Shown here: positions 17,976 to 25,529 of the stretch, one piece after another
Numbering within the stretch: position 1 is the first letter of the stretch
How the letters are laid out: each line of letters begins with the position of its first letter
DNA from: an uncultured Christensenellaceae bacterium
Lineage (GTDB): Bacteria > Bacillota > Clostridia > Christensenellales > Borkfalkiaceae
Length of the DNA stretch: 35,722 nt
Direction: 5' to 3'
NCBI GenBank assembly: GCA_910586825.1
Contig: CAJUJF010000018.1
Location: 1 to 35,722 of the forward strand
Made by a program: the position numbers and the translations under genes
The notes under the pieces: model-generated
Databases searched by the model: none
The model's input: only the letters and a program-made list of their open reading frames with translations
What the model was told of the DNA's origin: nothing

Positions 17976-18985
17976 TTCCGTTCTCCTTTGAGTTTCTTCT
18001 GCACGTCTTTTTCATACGCGCGCACGATCCGCATGACGAGAGGATGCCGCACGACGTCCTTTTCCGTCAGCGCGCATACGGCGATGTCCTCCACGCCTTT
18101 GAGCAGCGTGACCGCATGTTTCAGCCCGCTTTTCTTTCCGTCGGGCAAGTCGGTCTGCGTCAAATCGCCCGTGATCACCATTTTACTGCCCTCGCCGAGA
18201 CGGGTCAGAAACATCTTCATCTGCTCCCGCGTCGCGTTCTGCGCTTCGTCGAGAATGACGAACGCGCCGGACAGCGTTCTGCCGCGCATGTAGGCGAGCG
18301 GCGCGACTTCGATCACGCCTTTTTCCATCAGTTTATTGTACGTTTCAAGCCCGAAGGTCTCTTGCAACGCGTCGTAAAGCGGACGAAGGTATGGGTCGAC
18401 TTTCGTCTGCAAATCGCCGGGAAGAAATCCGAGCTTCTCGCCCGCTTCTACGGCGGGGCGGGTGAGAATAATCTTTTCCACCTGTTTCCCTTTGAACGCC
18501 GCAACCGCGAGACACACGGCGAGATAGGTCTTTCCCGTACCCGCGGGTCCCACGCCGAACGTGATGGTGTGCTTTTTCATGGCTTCGACGTAATGTTTCT
18601 GCCCGACCGTCTTGCACTTCACGGGCTTCCCGCGGGAAGTGACCGCGACGACGTCTTTCATGATCCCGCCGATTTCCGAAGCCTTCCCCTCCCGCGCGAG
18701 TTCGATGCAATACAAAAGACTGCTCTTATCGATCGGTTCTCCCGCTTCGATAATCGCAAGCAAGCTGCCGAGAACTTCCGCGCCGACCGCGCAGGCGGAT
18801 TCCTCCCCTTCCAGCTGAACGGACGTGCCGTTTACCCGCCACGCAAGTCCCAACTCCCGCGCGACGGTTTCCAGATTTTCGTCGAAAATGCCGAGTACGC
18901 CGCGGAGCTTGTCCAGATCCCCCGTCTCGACCGAAACCGTTTTACCCGTAAAAATCCCTCCCTGCGGGGCGTCGCCCCGTATCAT
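17972..18985 (-). CDS. phoH: PhoH-like ATPase
   Basis: A cytoplasmic P-loop NTPase linked to RNA metabolism. The 337-residue protein has an N-terminal KH-like region (residues 15-75), then the Walker A GPAGTGKTYLA (about residue 138), a LTRPAVEAGEKLGFLPGD segment, the Walker B VILDEAQNAT and the C-terminal TGDLTQTDLP motif. It lies between yqfD and pgpH, in the usual clostridial order. No clear Shine-Dalgarno precedes ATG 18985, 27 bp after the yqfD stop, so the exact start is less sure than the identity. The stop overlaps the next start by 4 bp. Confidence 0.94.
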   Translation of the reverse strand: MIRGDAPQGGIFTGKTVSVETGDLDKLRGVLGIFDENLETVARELGLAWRVNGTSVQLEGEESACAVGAEVLGSLLAIIEAGEPIDKSSLLYCIELAREGKASEIGGIMKDVVAVTSRGKPVKCKTVGQKHYVEAMKKHTITFGVGPAGTGKTYLAVCLAVAAFKGKQVEKIILTRPAVEAGEKLGFLPGDLQTKVDPYLRPLYDALQETFGLETYNKLMEKGVIEVAPLAYMRGRTLSGAFVILDEAQNATREQMKMFLTRLGEGSKMVITGDLTQTDLPDGKKSGLKHAVTLLKGVEDIAVCALTEKDVVRHPLVMRIVRAYEKDVQKKLKGERK

Positions 18986-19012
18986 TCGTAGTGTTCTGTA
19001 TTTCCGAACCGA

Positions 19013-19870
19013 TTATTCCAAATTCAAAGCGGATTCCGCGTAAGCATACCCTTCGATCCGCCAACCCGACTCCGTTTGCGTCGCCTTTGCGTCCCCGATC
19101 GTACCGTAATCCAGAAATGCCTGCGCGAGCGCCTGTTCTTTGCCGAGTTCGTATTCCGCGCAGACGGAAAACCGCACCTTGACCCTTGCGATCACGATCA
19201 CGGCGCGCGTCTCCTCTCCGGAGACGACCGCGTTGTCCACCACCGGCGCGCCCTTGACCACGGGATCCCCGACGGCGACGAGCGGCGTGCCGCGCAAAAC
19301 GATCAGCTCTTCCACCGCCCCGTCGGCAGGCGCGAGCAGGGGCGCCGTTTCGGGGAACGCGTTTTCGTCGCTCACCTCCACGGTGACGGTGAGGATCCCG
19401 CCGCTCATTTTTACCGAACAGAAACTGACGCGGGGAAGCGCGAGAATCTGCGCCTTGACGGAAGCGTTCCCGACGGGCGAGGAAGAAAACAGCCCCGTGC
19501 CGTTTTCCGATAAGATCTCCATGACCTGCGATTCGTAATAGCTTCCGCTTCCCACGACGTCGATCGTCAGAACGCGGGTCTGCATAAAACAGACGGCAAC
19601 GAGAAAAAGCGCCGCGCCCGCTAGAAACCCGACCGACCTTACGCACTTCTCCCGCAGTCTTTCGAACCCGCGCGTGCGTACTTCAACGATATTATAACAT
19701 GTCTGCGACAAAATTGCAAAAACTTTTTTGCGGTCTTTCCCGTCCACCCACACGGTTACGGCGTTTTTTTGCGTCTTTTCGGCGCCCAATACCGTGATCC
19801 CCGCCTGCGCCAGCTTATCCACCACGCGCGACGCGCTCAAACTTTCGATGCGGAATCCGCACTTTCTCAT
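19013..19870 (-). CDS. yqfD: Sporulation-type protein YqfD, short form
   Basis: A single-pass membrane protein of the YqfD family (stage IV sporulation protein in endospore formers). The N-terminal 80 residues contain the conserved RIESLSASRVVDKLAQAGI-type opening and a basic stretch, then a membrane helix (VGFLAGAALFLVAVCF, about 90-110). A large extracytoplasmic beta-rich domain follows, with an IDVVGSG / LPRVSFCSVKMSGGILTVTVE pattern. It is 285 residues, about 100 shorter than the Bacillus protein. The ATG at 19870 follows GGGGGCGGAT. It is the partner of yqfC just upstream. The module also occurs in related non-spore-formers, so it does not prove sporulation. Confidence 0.85.
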   Translation of the reverse strand: MRKCGFRIESLSASRVVDKLAQAGITVLGAEKTQKNAVTVWVDGKDRKKVFAILSQTCYNIVEVRTRGFERLREKCVRSVGFLAGAALFLVAVCFMQTRVLTIDVVGSGSYYESQVMEILSENGTGLFSSSPVGNASVKAQILALPRVSFCSVKMSGGILTVTVEVSDENAFPETAPLLAPADGAVEELIVLRGTPLVAVGDPVVKGAPVVDNAVVSGEETRAVIVIARVKVRFSVCAEYELGKEQALAQAFLDYGTIGDAKATQTESGWRIEGYAYAESALNLE

Positions 19871-19879
19871 ATCCGCCCC

Positions 19880-20140
19880 CTATCGAATCCGTTCCGCTTT
19901 CGAAATATCGCCGTACACGACGAGATCCCCCGCGAAATACTTGCCCAGCGTGAGTTTTTCGCCCTCGACGCTCACCGCTCCTTTCCGACCGCAGACGACG
20001 ATCTTCGTCTCCGAAAATTCGGCGAGCTTTTTCACGTTCTGAAAATAGCCGCCTTTTCCGTCGATGACGGTATATTGCACGCGCGAAAAATCAAGTCCTT
20101 CCGCCGCGAGCAGTCTGGAAATTTCGGAAAAGAGTCTCAT
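19880..20140 (-). CDS. yqfC: YabP/YqfC-family protein
   Basis: A small 86-residue protein whose middle (VQYTVIDGKGGYFQNVKKLAEFSETKIVV) and end (LTLGKYFAGDLVVYGDI) match the YabP/YqfC family, associated with spore coat or cortex functions in Bacillus and always paired with yqfD. The frame is open to 20197, but that start would lie in the gap next to the gap terminator. ATG 20140, preceded by AGAAG, gives the normal family length. First gene of the yqfC-to-recO cluster. Confidence 0.85.
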   Translation of the reverse strand: MRLFSEISRLLAAEGLDFSRVQYTVIDGKGGYFQNVKKLAEFSETKIVVCGRKGAVSVEGEKLTLGKYFAGDLVVYGDISKAERIR

Positions 20141-20154
20141 ACTTCTTCTATTGT
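20141..20154 (-). promoter_or_regulatory. Possible sigma-E-like -10 (CATACAAT) before yqfC
   Basis: On the minus strand CATACAAT lies just before the yqfC ATG. It matches the -10 element used by sporulation sigma-E (CATACAnT), and yqfCD are in the sigma-E regulon in Bacillus. The -35 side (GCTAAAC about 13-14 bases upstream) is only a weak match, and the predicted start would leave almost no leader. Confidence 0.35.
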
Positions 20155-20195
20155 ATGCGGACGGCGCGCCGTTTAGCACCCGACGGCGCCACGAC

Positions 20196-20226
20196 AAAAA
20201 CCCCGCCGCGGAAATTTCCGCAGCGG
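20196..20226 (-). terminator. Terminator of gap
   Basis: An 11-bp GC-rich stem (20201-20211 with 20216-20226, one mismatch) is followed on the minus strand by a five-T run (20196-20200), 26 bases after the gap stop. Confidence 0.85.
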
Positions 20227-20252
20227 GGCGATCGTAAGACCGTTTGTTTTTC

Positions 20253-21275
20253 TTATTTGAGTTCCGCGAAGTATTTGATGGTTCTTACCATCTGGCTCGT
20301 ATAGGAATTCTCGTTGTCGTACCAGGAAACGACTTTCACAAGCGTCGTGCCGTCGCCCATGGGCATGCACTTCGTCTGCGTCGCATCGAACAGCGAACCG
20401 TAGGTGATGCCGACGATATCGGAAGAGACGAGTTCCTCTTCGGTATAGCCGAAGGAAGCGGAAGCCGCGTCTTTCATCGCCTTGTTCACCGCTTCCGCCT
20501 TCACGTCGCCTTCGCAGACCGCGACGAGCTGGGTGAGCGAACCGGTGGGAACGGGAACGCGCTGCGCGCATCCGTCGAGAACGCCGTTGAGTTCGGGAAC
20601 GACGAGGCCGATCGCCTTCGCCGCGCCCGTCGAGTTGGGTACGATATTCACGGCAGCGGCGCGCGCGCGGCGAAGATCGCCCTTGCGGTGAGGTCCGTCG
20701 AGAACCATCTGATCGCCGGTGTAGGCGTGAATGGTCGTCATGTAACCTTTCTTGATCTTGGCAAACTTATTGAGGGTGTCCGCCATGGGCGCAAGGCAGT
20801 TGGTCGTGCAGGAAGCCGCCGAAATGATGGTGTCGGTGGGTTTCAGCGTCTTTTCGTTTACGCTGAACACGACGGTGGGAAGATCGTTGCCCGCGGGAGC
20901 GGAGATGATGACTTTTTTCGCGCCGGCGTCGATGTGCGCCTGCGATTTCGCTTTCGAGCAGTAGAAACCGGTGCATTCGAGAACGACGTCTACGTCCAAC
21001 GCCTTCCAGGGAAGGTTCACCGCGTCTTTTTCTTTATAGATCTTGATGGTTTTGCCGTTGACGGTAATAGTTCCCTCTTCTTCGTTCGCCGAAACGGTGT
21101 CCGCCAGTTCGTATCTGCCCTGCGCGGAATCGTATTTGAGAAGGTGTGCGAGCATCGAGGGGCTGGTCAGGTCGTTAATCGCTACGATCTCGTATCCCTT
21201 GGCTCCGAACATCTGTCTGAATGCAAGACGCCCGATGCGTCCGAATCCGTTGATTGCAACTTTTACGTTTGCCAT
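20253..21275 (-). CDS. gap: Glyceraldehyde-3-phosphate dehydrogenase (NAD-dependent, type I)
   Basis: A cytosolic glycolytic enzyme converting glyceraldehyde 3-phosphate, NAD+ and phosphate to 1,3-bisphosphoglycerate and NADH. 340 residues. Rossmann motif INGFGRIGRL at the N-terminus, AINDL with the NAD-selecting Asp at the end of strand 2, and the active-site SAASCTTNCLAP (catalytic Cys near residue 157). The C-terminal VSWYDNENSYTSQMVRT is intact. ATG 21275 is preceded by GGAGG. It is monocistronic, with its own promoter and terminator, and reads away from fba, another glycolytic gene. Confidence 0.98.
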   Translation of the reverse strand: MANVKVAINGFGRIGRLAFRQMFGAKGYEIVAINDLTSPSMLAHLLKYDSAQGRYELADTVSANEEEGTITVNGKTIKIYKEKDAVNLPWKALDVDVVLECTGFYCSKAKSQAHIDAGAKKVIISAPAGNDLPTVVFSVNEKTLKPTDTIISAASCTTNCLAPMADTLNKFAKIKKGYMTTIHAYTGDQMVLDGPHRKGDLRRARAAAVNIVPNSTGAAKAIGLVVPELNGVLDGCAQRVPVPTGSLTQLVAVCEGDVKAEAVNKAMKDAASASFGYTEEELVSSDIVGITYGSLFDATQTKCMPMGDGTTLVKVVSWYDNENSYTSQMVRTIKYFAELK

Positions 21276-21332
21276 GTTAGTGTAATTCCTCCGGTTAATC
21301 TAATTTGCGCCGTCCGCGCTTTACCGTCCCTT

Positions 21333-21361
21333 ATTATAGCACGCTTTTTTTCGCGCGTCAA
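21333..21361 (-). promoter_or_regulatory. Strong promoter of gap
   Basis: TTGACG (21356-21361), a 17-bp spacer and a perfect TATAAT (21333-21338) on the minus strand. It lies about 70 bp from the oppositely oriented fba promoter, with no obvious shared operator between them. Confidence 0.9.
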
Positions 21362-21429
21362 CACTTTTTCGGGAATTTAACGGAAGCGGAATATTTTCGC
21401 TTTCTTCGCCGTAATTTCCGCGGAAACCC

Positions 21430-21458
21430 TTGCCTTTTTCCGAAAAAAGCTCTATAAT
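21430..21458 (+). promoter_or_regulatory. Promoter of fba
   Basis: TTGCCT (21430-21435), a 17-bp spacer and TATAAT (21453-21458) on the plus strand, followed by a short leader with GGAGGAACTATT before the ATG at 21490. Its position excludes the in-frame upstream ATG at 21430. Confidence 0.85.
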
Positions 21459-21489
21459 TGAGGAAAAAGATTTATTTGGAGGAACTATT

Positions 21490-22425
21490 ATGCCCTTAGT
21501 GACAACGAAAGAAATGTTCGAAAAGGCGTACAAAGGCGGTTACGCCGTAGGCGCGTTTAACGTGAACAACATGGAAATGATCCAGGCGATCGTAGAGGCG
21601 GCGAGCGAGTGCCGTTCGCCCGTTATCTTGCAGGTTTCCGCAGGCGCGAGAAAATACGCGAATCCCGTATATCTGCGCCACCTCGTACAGGCGGCGGTCG
21701 AAACGACGGATATTCCGATTGCGATGCACCTCGACCACGGCGCGGATTTCGAAACCTGCAAGGCGTCGATCGACGACGGTTTCACCTCCGTAATGATCGA
21801 CGCTTCCTCCAAACCCTGGGACGAAAACATCGCGATCACGAAAAAAGTCGTGGAATACGCGCACGATCACGGCGTGGTCGTGGAAGCGGAACTCGGCAAG
21901 CTCGCGGGCGTGGAAGACGACGTGAAAGTCGAAGCGAAAGACGCGATGTTCACCTCTCCCGACGAAGTGGAGGAATTCACTTCCAAGACGGGCATCGACT
22001 CCCTTGCGATCGCCATCGGAACGAGCCACGGGGCGTATAAGTTCAAACCCGGGCAGGATCCCAAACTGCGCATCGACATTCTCGAAGAGATCGGCAGCCG
22101 TCTCCCCGGCTTCCCCATCGTACTGCACGGCGCGTCCTCCGTTCCGCAGGATCAGGTTGCGATCATCAACAAGTTCGGCGGCGAAATGCCCAACGCGATC
22201 GGGATTCCCGAAAGCGAACTGAAAAAAGCGGCGAAACTCGCAGTCTGCAAGATCAATATCGACAGCGACCTGCGCGTTGCGTTCACCGCGGCGATCCGGA
22301 AACATTTCGTGGACAACCCTTCGCACTTCGATCCCCGTCAGTATCTCACCGACGCGCGTCTGAATATGAAGGAAATGGTCAAACACAAGATCGTCAACGT
22401 TCTCGGTTCGGCGAACAAGGCATAA
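21490..22425 (+). CDS. fba: Class II fructose-bisphosphate aldolase
   Basis: A zinc aldolase of glycolysis and gluconeogenesis splitting fructose 1,6-bisphosphate into DHAP and glyceraldehyde 3-phosphate. 311 residues from the ATG after GGAGG. Metal and substrate signatures of the class: AFNVNNMEM near the N-terminus, MHLDHG with the zinc His and catalytic Asp (about residue 83), VEAELGKLAGVED, the GTSHGAYK zinc His, and LHGASSVP; the C-terminal KINIDSDLR is also present. It belongs to the short FbaA/GatY-type bacterial group. Divergent from gap, which follows it in the pathway, and closed by its own terminator. Confidence 0.97.
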   Translation: MPLVTTKEMFEKAYKGGYAVGAFNVNNMEMIQAIVEAASECRSPVILQVSAGARKYANPVYLRHLVQAAVETTDIPIAMHLDHGADFETCKASIDDGFTSVMIDASSKPWDENIAITKKVVEYAHDHGVVVEAELGKLAGVEDDVKVEAKDAMFTSPDEVEEFTSKTGIDSLAIAIGTSHGAYKFKPGQDPKLRIDILEEIGSRLPGFPIVLHGASSVPQDQVAIINKFGGEMPNAIGIPESELKKAAKLAVCKINIDSDLRVAFTAAIRKHFVDNPSHFDPRQYLTDARLNMKEMVKHKIVNVLGSANKA

Positions 22426-22433
22426 ATTATTTC

Positions 22434-22470
22434 AAAACCCCCTCCGCATTTGTCTGCGGAGGGGGTTTTT
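22434..22470. terminator. Bidirectional terminator between fba and the oxidoreductase operon
   Basis: A 15-bp perfect stem (22434-22448 with 22455-22469) and a 6-base loop have T's on the 3' side of both strands. It ends fba on the plus strand and the convergent oxidoreductase operon (stop at 22478) on the minus strand. Confidence 0.9.
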
Positions 22471-22477
22471 GATTCTC

Positions 22478-23512
22478 TTAACTGTTTTTCGCGCCGCGCA
22501 TGCCGCCTTTTTCGTAGATCTCCATGATCAGACGGTGCGTTTTCAGCGCTTCCGCGCCGTCGATTTCCGGCTTTTCGCCGTTCAGGCACGCGCTGTAAAA
22601 CTGCTCGATCTGCCTTTTATGGCTCGACCCCCAATAATCCTTGCCGCCGGTCGAAACGACTTCATCCCGCTGATGCGCCTCTTCCGTCGTTCCGTCCGAA
22701 TAAGTAATATACGCGTCGTCGTAACCGAACACCGCTTTTCCTTTTTCGCAAAACAGACGGATTTCGATCGGCTCGTCGCAACCGTAATTATTCATGCAGT
22801 AAAACCCGTATTTCACGCCGTTTCGGTAAGAGATCAACCCCTCGGCGCTGTCCTCCACGACAACGGCTTCGTGTCCGCGGTTCGCCATCGAAACGGACAC
22901 GTTCACCGTTTCGCTGTCCACAATCCAGTTGACGAGATCGACGGAATGGATCGCCTGATCGATGACTACGCCGCCGCCCTCTTTATCCCAGGTGCCCTTC
23001 CAATCACTTTCGGAATAATAGGAATCCGGTCTGTACCAGGTCAGCGTCGAACGGACGGACAGGATTTTTCCGAGCTTTCCGCTCTGCACCGCTTTTTTTA
23101 CGAGCTGAGACGCGTCGTTATAACGGCACTGAAAAATAACGCCGTAATTGCCCCCCGCTTCCGCCGCAAGCCCGACGGCGCGCTCCGCGCTTTCCAGATC
23201 GGTGGACATGGGTTTTTCGCTTAATACGTGGACCCCGCGGGAAAACGCGTATTCCGCAACGGGGACGTGCAGATAATGCGGCAGGCACAGATGCACGATA
23301 TCCAAATTTTCATGTTCGATCATGACGCGGTAATCGGTATAGGCGGCGCAACCGTACAGCGCCGCCGCCTCGTCCGCGCGGTCTTTTTTAATATCGCAGC
23401 AGGCGACGAGTTCGGCGACGCCGCCGCACAGCTTCACCGCATCGAAATGCATGACGGAAATTCTTCCGCAGCCGATCACGCCGACCCGCAGTTTCTTCAA
23501 AGGTTTAACCAT
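22478..23512 (-). CDS. Gfo/Idh/MocA-family oxidoreductase
   Basis: An NAD(P)-dependent oxidoreductase of the glucose-fructose oxidoreductase/inositol dehydrogenase superfamily, 344 residues. The N-terminal Rossmann motif LRVGVIGCGRISVMHF, the conserved EKPMSTDLESAE (Lys of the E-K-P motif) and GGGVVIDQAIHSVDLVNWIV, which includes the catalytic-region D-x2-x-H, are all present. ATG 23512 overlaps the previous gene by 16 bp; a TTG at 23500 (TTGA overlap) is an alternative. Third and last gene of an operon of three related enzymes, so a sugar or cyclitol pathway is likely; the substrate cannot be read from sequence. Confidence 0.9.
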   Translation of the reverse strand: MVKPLKKLRVGVIGCGRISVMHFDAVKLCGGVAELVACCDIKKDRADEAAALYGCAAYTDYRVMIEHENLDIVHLCLPHYLHVPVAEYAFSRGVHVLSEKPMSTDLESAERAVGLAAEAGGNYGVIFQCRYNDASQLVKKAVQSGKLGKILSVRSTLTWYRPDSYYSESDWKGTWDKEGGGVVIDQAIHSVDLVNWIVDSETVNVSVSMANRGHEAVVVEDSAEGLISYRNGVKYGFYCMNNYGCDEPIEIRLFCEKGKAVFGYDDAYITYSDGTTEEAHQRDEVVSTGGKDYWGSSHKRQIEQFYSACLNGEKPEIDGAEALKTHRLIMEIYEKGGMRGAKNS

Positions 23513-24330
23513 TCCTCCGCTTCTCCCTTTGCTCTGATAATGCCTTCTCTGATCTTCATGACTTCCAACGTCTCCGCAACGTCGAAAAACGGCGCCGCGC
23601 CCTCGAAAAAGCGCACGATCTCCGTAAGCAGATTGTGAAAGAAATCGGACTCGATCGGGCATGTCACGCTCTCGCCGTCTCTTTTTTGCGCAGTAACCGC
23701 AAACGGAAGAGACGGATCGTACACGAGCGCCGCCGCCCGATCGCCGTAATCGACGCGGCAAATATATTGCCCCGCCTGCCGTTCCGCACGCACCCGCTTC
23801 GCGCCCGCGCCCAGCACGCGCACCGCCATTTCGATCTGGTGAATGACGTATTCTTCCAGATTGGAACCGCCGCCCGTCGTGATCAACGCTTTCGCGCCGA
23901 CAAGCGCGTCCAGCTCGTTGGCGCAACGCAACGCGGAAGTGCTGAAAAACGGCGTGCCGTGCTCTTCCGCAAGCGCGAATATTTTACGCGCGGTCCCGTA
24001 ATCGGGCGCGAACGTCTTATCGATGTAAGTGCGTTTGCCGAACGGCAACACCCGCTCCGCATAGCGCAAATGCGTGTCGGGATCGGAAGGCGCGAGAATG
24101 ATCACGCAATCGGATTTTTCGCACAGCTCTTCGACCGTGCCGCACGCTTTGACGCCGCGCTGTTTGCACCACGCTTCCGTCGTCGTGCCGTTCGGCGCGG
24201 GAATTTCCGCCCAGGCGTATTTCACCGCGTAGTCGGTACCCAATTTCTTGTTGACGCCGTCAAGCCATTCGATATAGTGGTTGGCGTGCCATTCGTCGAG
24301 ATAATAATCTACGAATCCGATCTTTTTCAT
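23497..24330 (-). CDS. Gfo/Idh/MocA-like oxidoreductase, divergent short member
   Basis: 277 residues, middle gene of the operon. It begins KKIGFVDYYLDEWHANHY instead of the usual GxGxxG Rossmann opening, has the SDCVIILAPSDPDTHLRYAE segment typical of the nucleotide-binding domain, and DKTFAPDYGTARKIF where relatives have E-K-P. The C-terminal domain (ITTGGGSNLEEYVIHQIEMAVRVLG) aligns in pattern with the family's H-x-x-D/E helix. Start 24330 overlaps the upstream stop (ATGA) behind GAGGAGG. The atypical cofactor loop suggests a divergent enzyme or altered cofactor use. Confidence 0.75.
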   Translation of the reverse strand: MKKIGFVDYYLDEWHANHYIEWLDGVNKKLGTDYAVKYAWAEIPAPNGTTTEAWCKQRGVKACGTVEELCEKSDCVIILAPSDPDTHLRYAERVLPFGKRTYIDKTFAPDYGTARKIFALAEEHGTPFFSTSALRCANELDALVGAKALITTGGGSNLEEYVIHQIEMAVRVLGAGAKRVRAERQAGQYICRVDYGDRAAALVYDPSLPFAVTAQKRDGESVTCPIESDFFHNLLTEIVRFFEGAAPFFDVAETLEVMKIREGIIRAKGEAEEWLNL

Positions 24331-25394
24331 GACAGAGAAACCTCCTCTTTCCGCTCCGCGGAAGCGTAGAGCGCGTCGAGCAGTTTTGCGCTTTCGAGCA
24401 CGTTCGAAATATGATTGCGGTTTTTCACGCCGCTCTGCGCCGACCGGACAAACGCTTTGTCTTCGCAAAGGTACATGTTCGGAATTTCGTAATCGGGCGT
24501 TTCCGTTTTTAAGGTCTTGCCGTCGAAAAACTCGAACTTATCCCCGTACGTGAGGCGCGCTCCGCCCTTGTCGCCCAAGAAATCGACGTACATTTCGTAT
24601 TTGTCGAGATTCTGCGCCCATGCACCCGAAAACGCGATGCCCGCCTTGTCGGTACGGACGTATCCGGTGATAAAATCGTCCACGTCGTTCACGCCGTGTT
24701 CGGTATCCGAAGTTTCCTCCGCCCACATCGAATGATAGCGGTACGATTTCATGTCCTTGGCAAGCTCCGAATACGCGTCGCACGTCACGTTTTTCAGTTT
24801 TGCCCCGCCGAGCACGTACAAAATCAGATCGAGGAAATGAACGCCCCAATCGATCAGGACGCCGCCGCCGGAAAGCGATTTCGTCGTGAACGCGCCGCCA
24901 AGTCCGGGAATGGAACGGCAAGAACGGAAAGAACACTGTACGTGATAGAGCTTTCCGAATTTTCCCGCGCGGTAATATTCTTCGAGCATTTCCACCGAGC
25001 GCTGATAACGGTTGCAGACCCCGATGTCCAGAATCAGATTCCGTCTTTCCGCTTCCCGCGCCATTTCGCAGGAAAGCGCGTAATTCACCGTGATCGGCTT
25101 TTCGCACATCACGTGCTTTTCGGCGCGCAACGCGTCCATCGTAACCGTGTAGTGCGCGAAATTGGGCGTGAGCACGAACACCGCGTCCACTTCCGCATCC
25201 GATAAAATATCGCGGTAATCCGTCGTGATTTTTTCGATCTTCGGAAATTTTTCCCGCGCGGCGCGGCATTTGTCTTCGATCAGATCGCACGCGTATTTGA
25301 TCCGCACCCCGTCAAGCTCCTGCAACGCGGGCAAGTGCGCGTTCGAAGCGATTCTACCGCAACCGATCACGCCCACGACAAATTGTTTATCCAT
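24327..25394 (-). CDS. Gfo/Idh/MocA-family oxidoreductase
   Basis: First gene of the operon, 355 residues from the ATG after AGGAGAACGAT; the more upstream ATG (25418) overlaps the -10 box. VVGVIGCGRIASNAHLPAL is the NAD(P)-binding motif, EKPITVNYALS the conserved E-K-P, and GGGVLIDWGVHFLDLILYVLGG the catalytic-region helix. Its divergent promoter is shared with the AraC-type gene, which is the obvious regulator. Substrate unknown; sugar or inositol-derivative dehydrogenation is the family role. Confidence 0.9.
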   Translation of the reverse strand: MDKQFVVGVIGCGRIASNAHLPALQELDGVRIKYACDLIEDKCRAAREKFPKIEKITTDYRDILSDAEVDAVFVLTPNFAHYTVTMDALRAEKHVMCEKPITVNYALSCEMAREAERRNLILDIGVCNRYQRSVEMLEEYYRAGKFGKLYHVQCSFRSCRSIPGLGGAFTTKSLSGGGVLIDWGVHFLDLILYVLGGAKLKNVTCDAYSELAKDMKSYRYHSMWAEETSDTEHGVNDVDDFITGYVRTDKAGIAFSGAWAQNLDKYEMYVDFLGDKGGARLTYGDKFEFFDGKTLKTETPDYEIPNMYLCEDKAFVRSAQSGVKNRNHISNVLESAKLLDALYASAERKEEVSLS

Positions 25395-25416
25395 ATCGTT
25401 CTCCTGTTTTTCTTTC

Positions 25417-25450
25417 ATTATACCCCTTTGCGCAAATTCTGTCTTTGTTC
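25417..25450 (-). promoter_or_regulatory. Promoter of the oxidoreductase operon with internal palindrome
   Basis: On the minus strand AAGACA, a 17-bp spacer and TATAAT (25417-25422) form the promoter. The spacer contains TTTGCGCAAA (25427-25436), a perfect 10-bp palindrome placed where a regulator could block polymerase. It is a candidate operator for the divergent AraC-type protein or another factor. Confidence 0.6.
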
Positions 25451-25495
25451 TTTTTTCCTCTCCGATTTATCATTTTTTAATCTTTTCGCTTAATA

Positions 25496-25523
25496 TTGAC
25501 AAACACGGAAAAAAGCGTATAAT
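25496..25523 (+). promoter_or_regulatory. Promoter of the AraC-type regulator (leaderless transcript)
   Basis: TTGACA (25496-25501), a 16-bp spacer and TATAAT (25518-25523) on the plus strand. The -10 box ends only 6 bases before the ATG at 25530, so transcription should start at or next to the start codon. Confidence 0.85.
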
Positions 25524-25529
25524 ATAGCC

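Noticed and set aside
21430..21489. Upstream ATG (21430) as the start of fba
   Set aside because: It overlaps the -35 box of the fba promoter; the ATG at 21490 has the GGAGG site and gives the usual family length.
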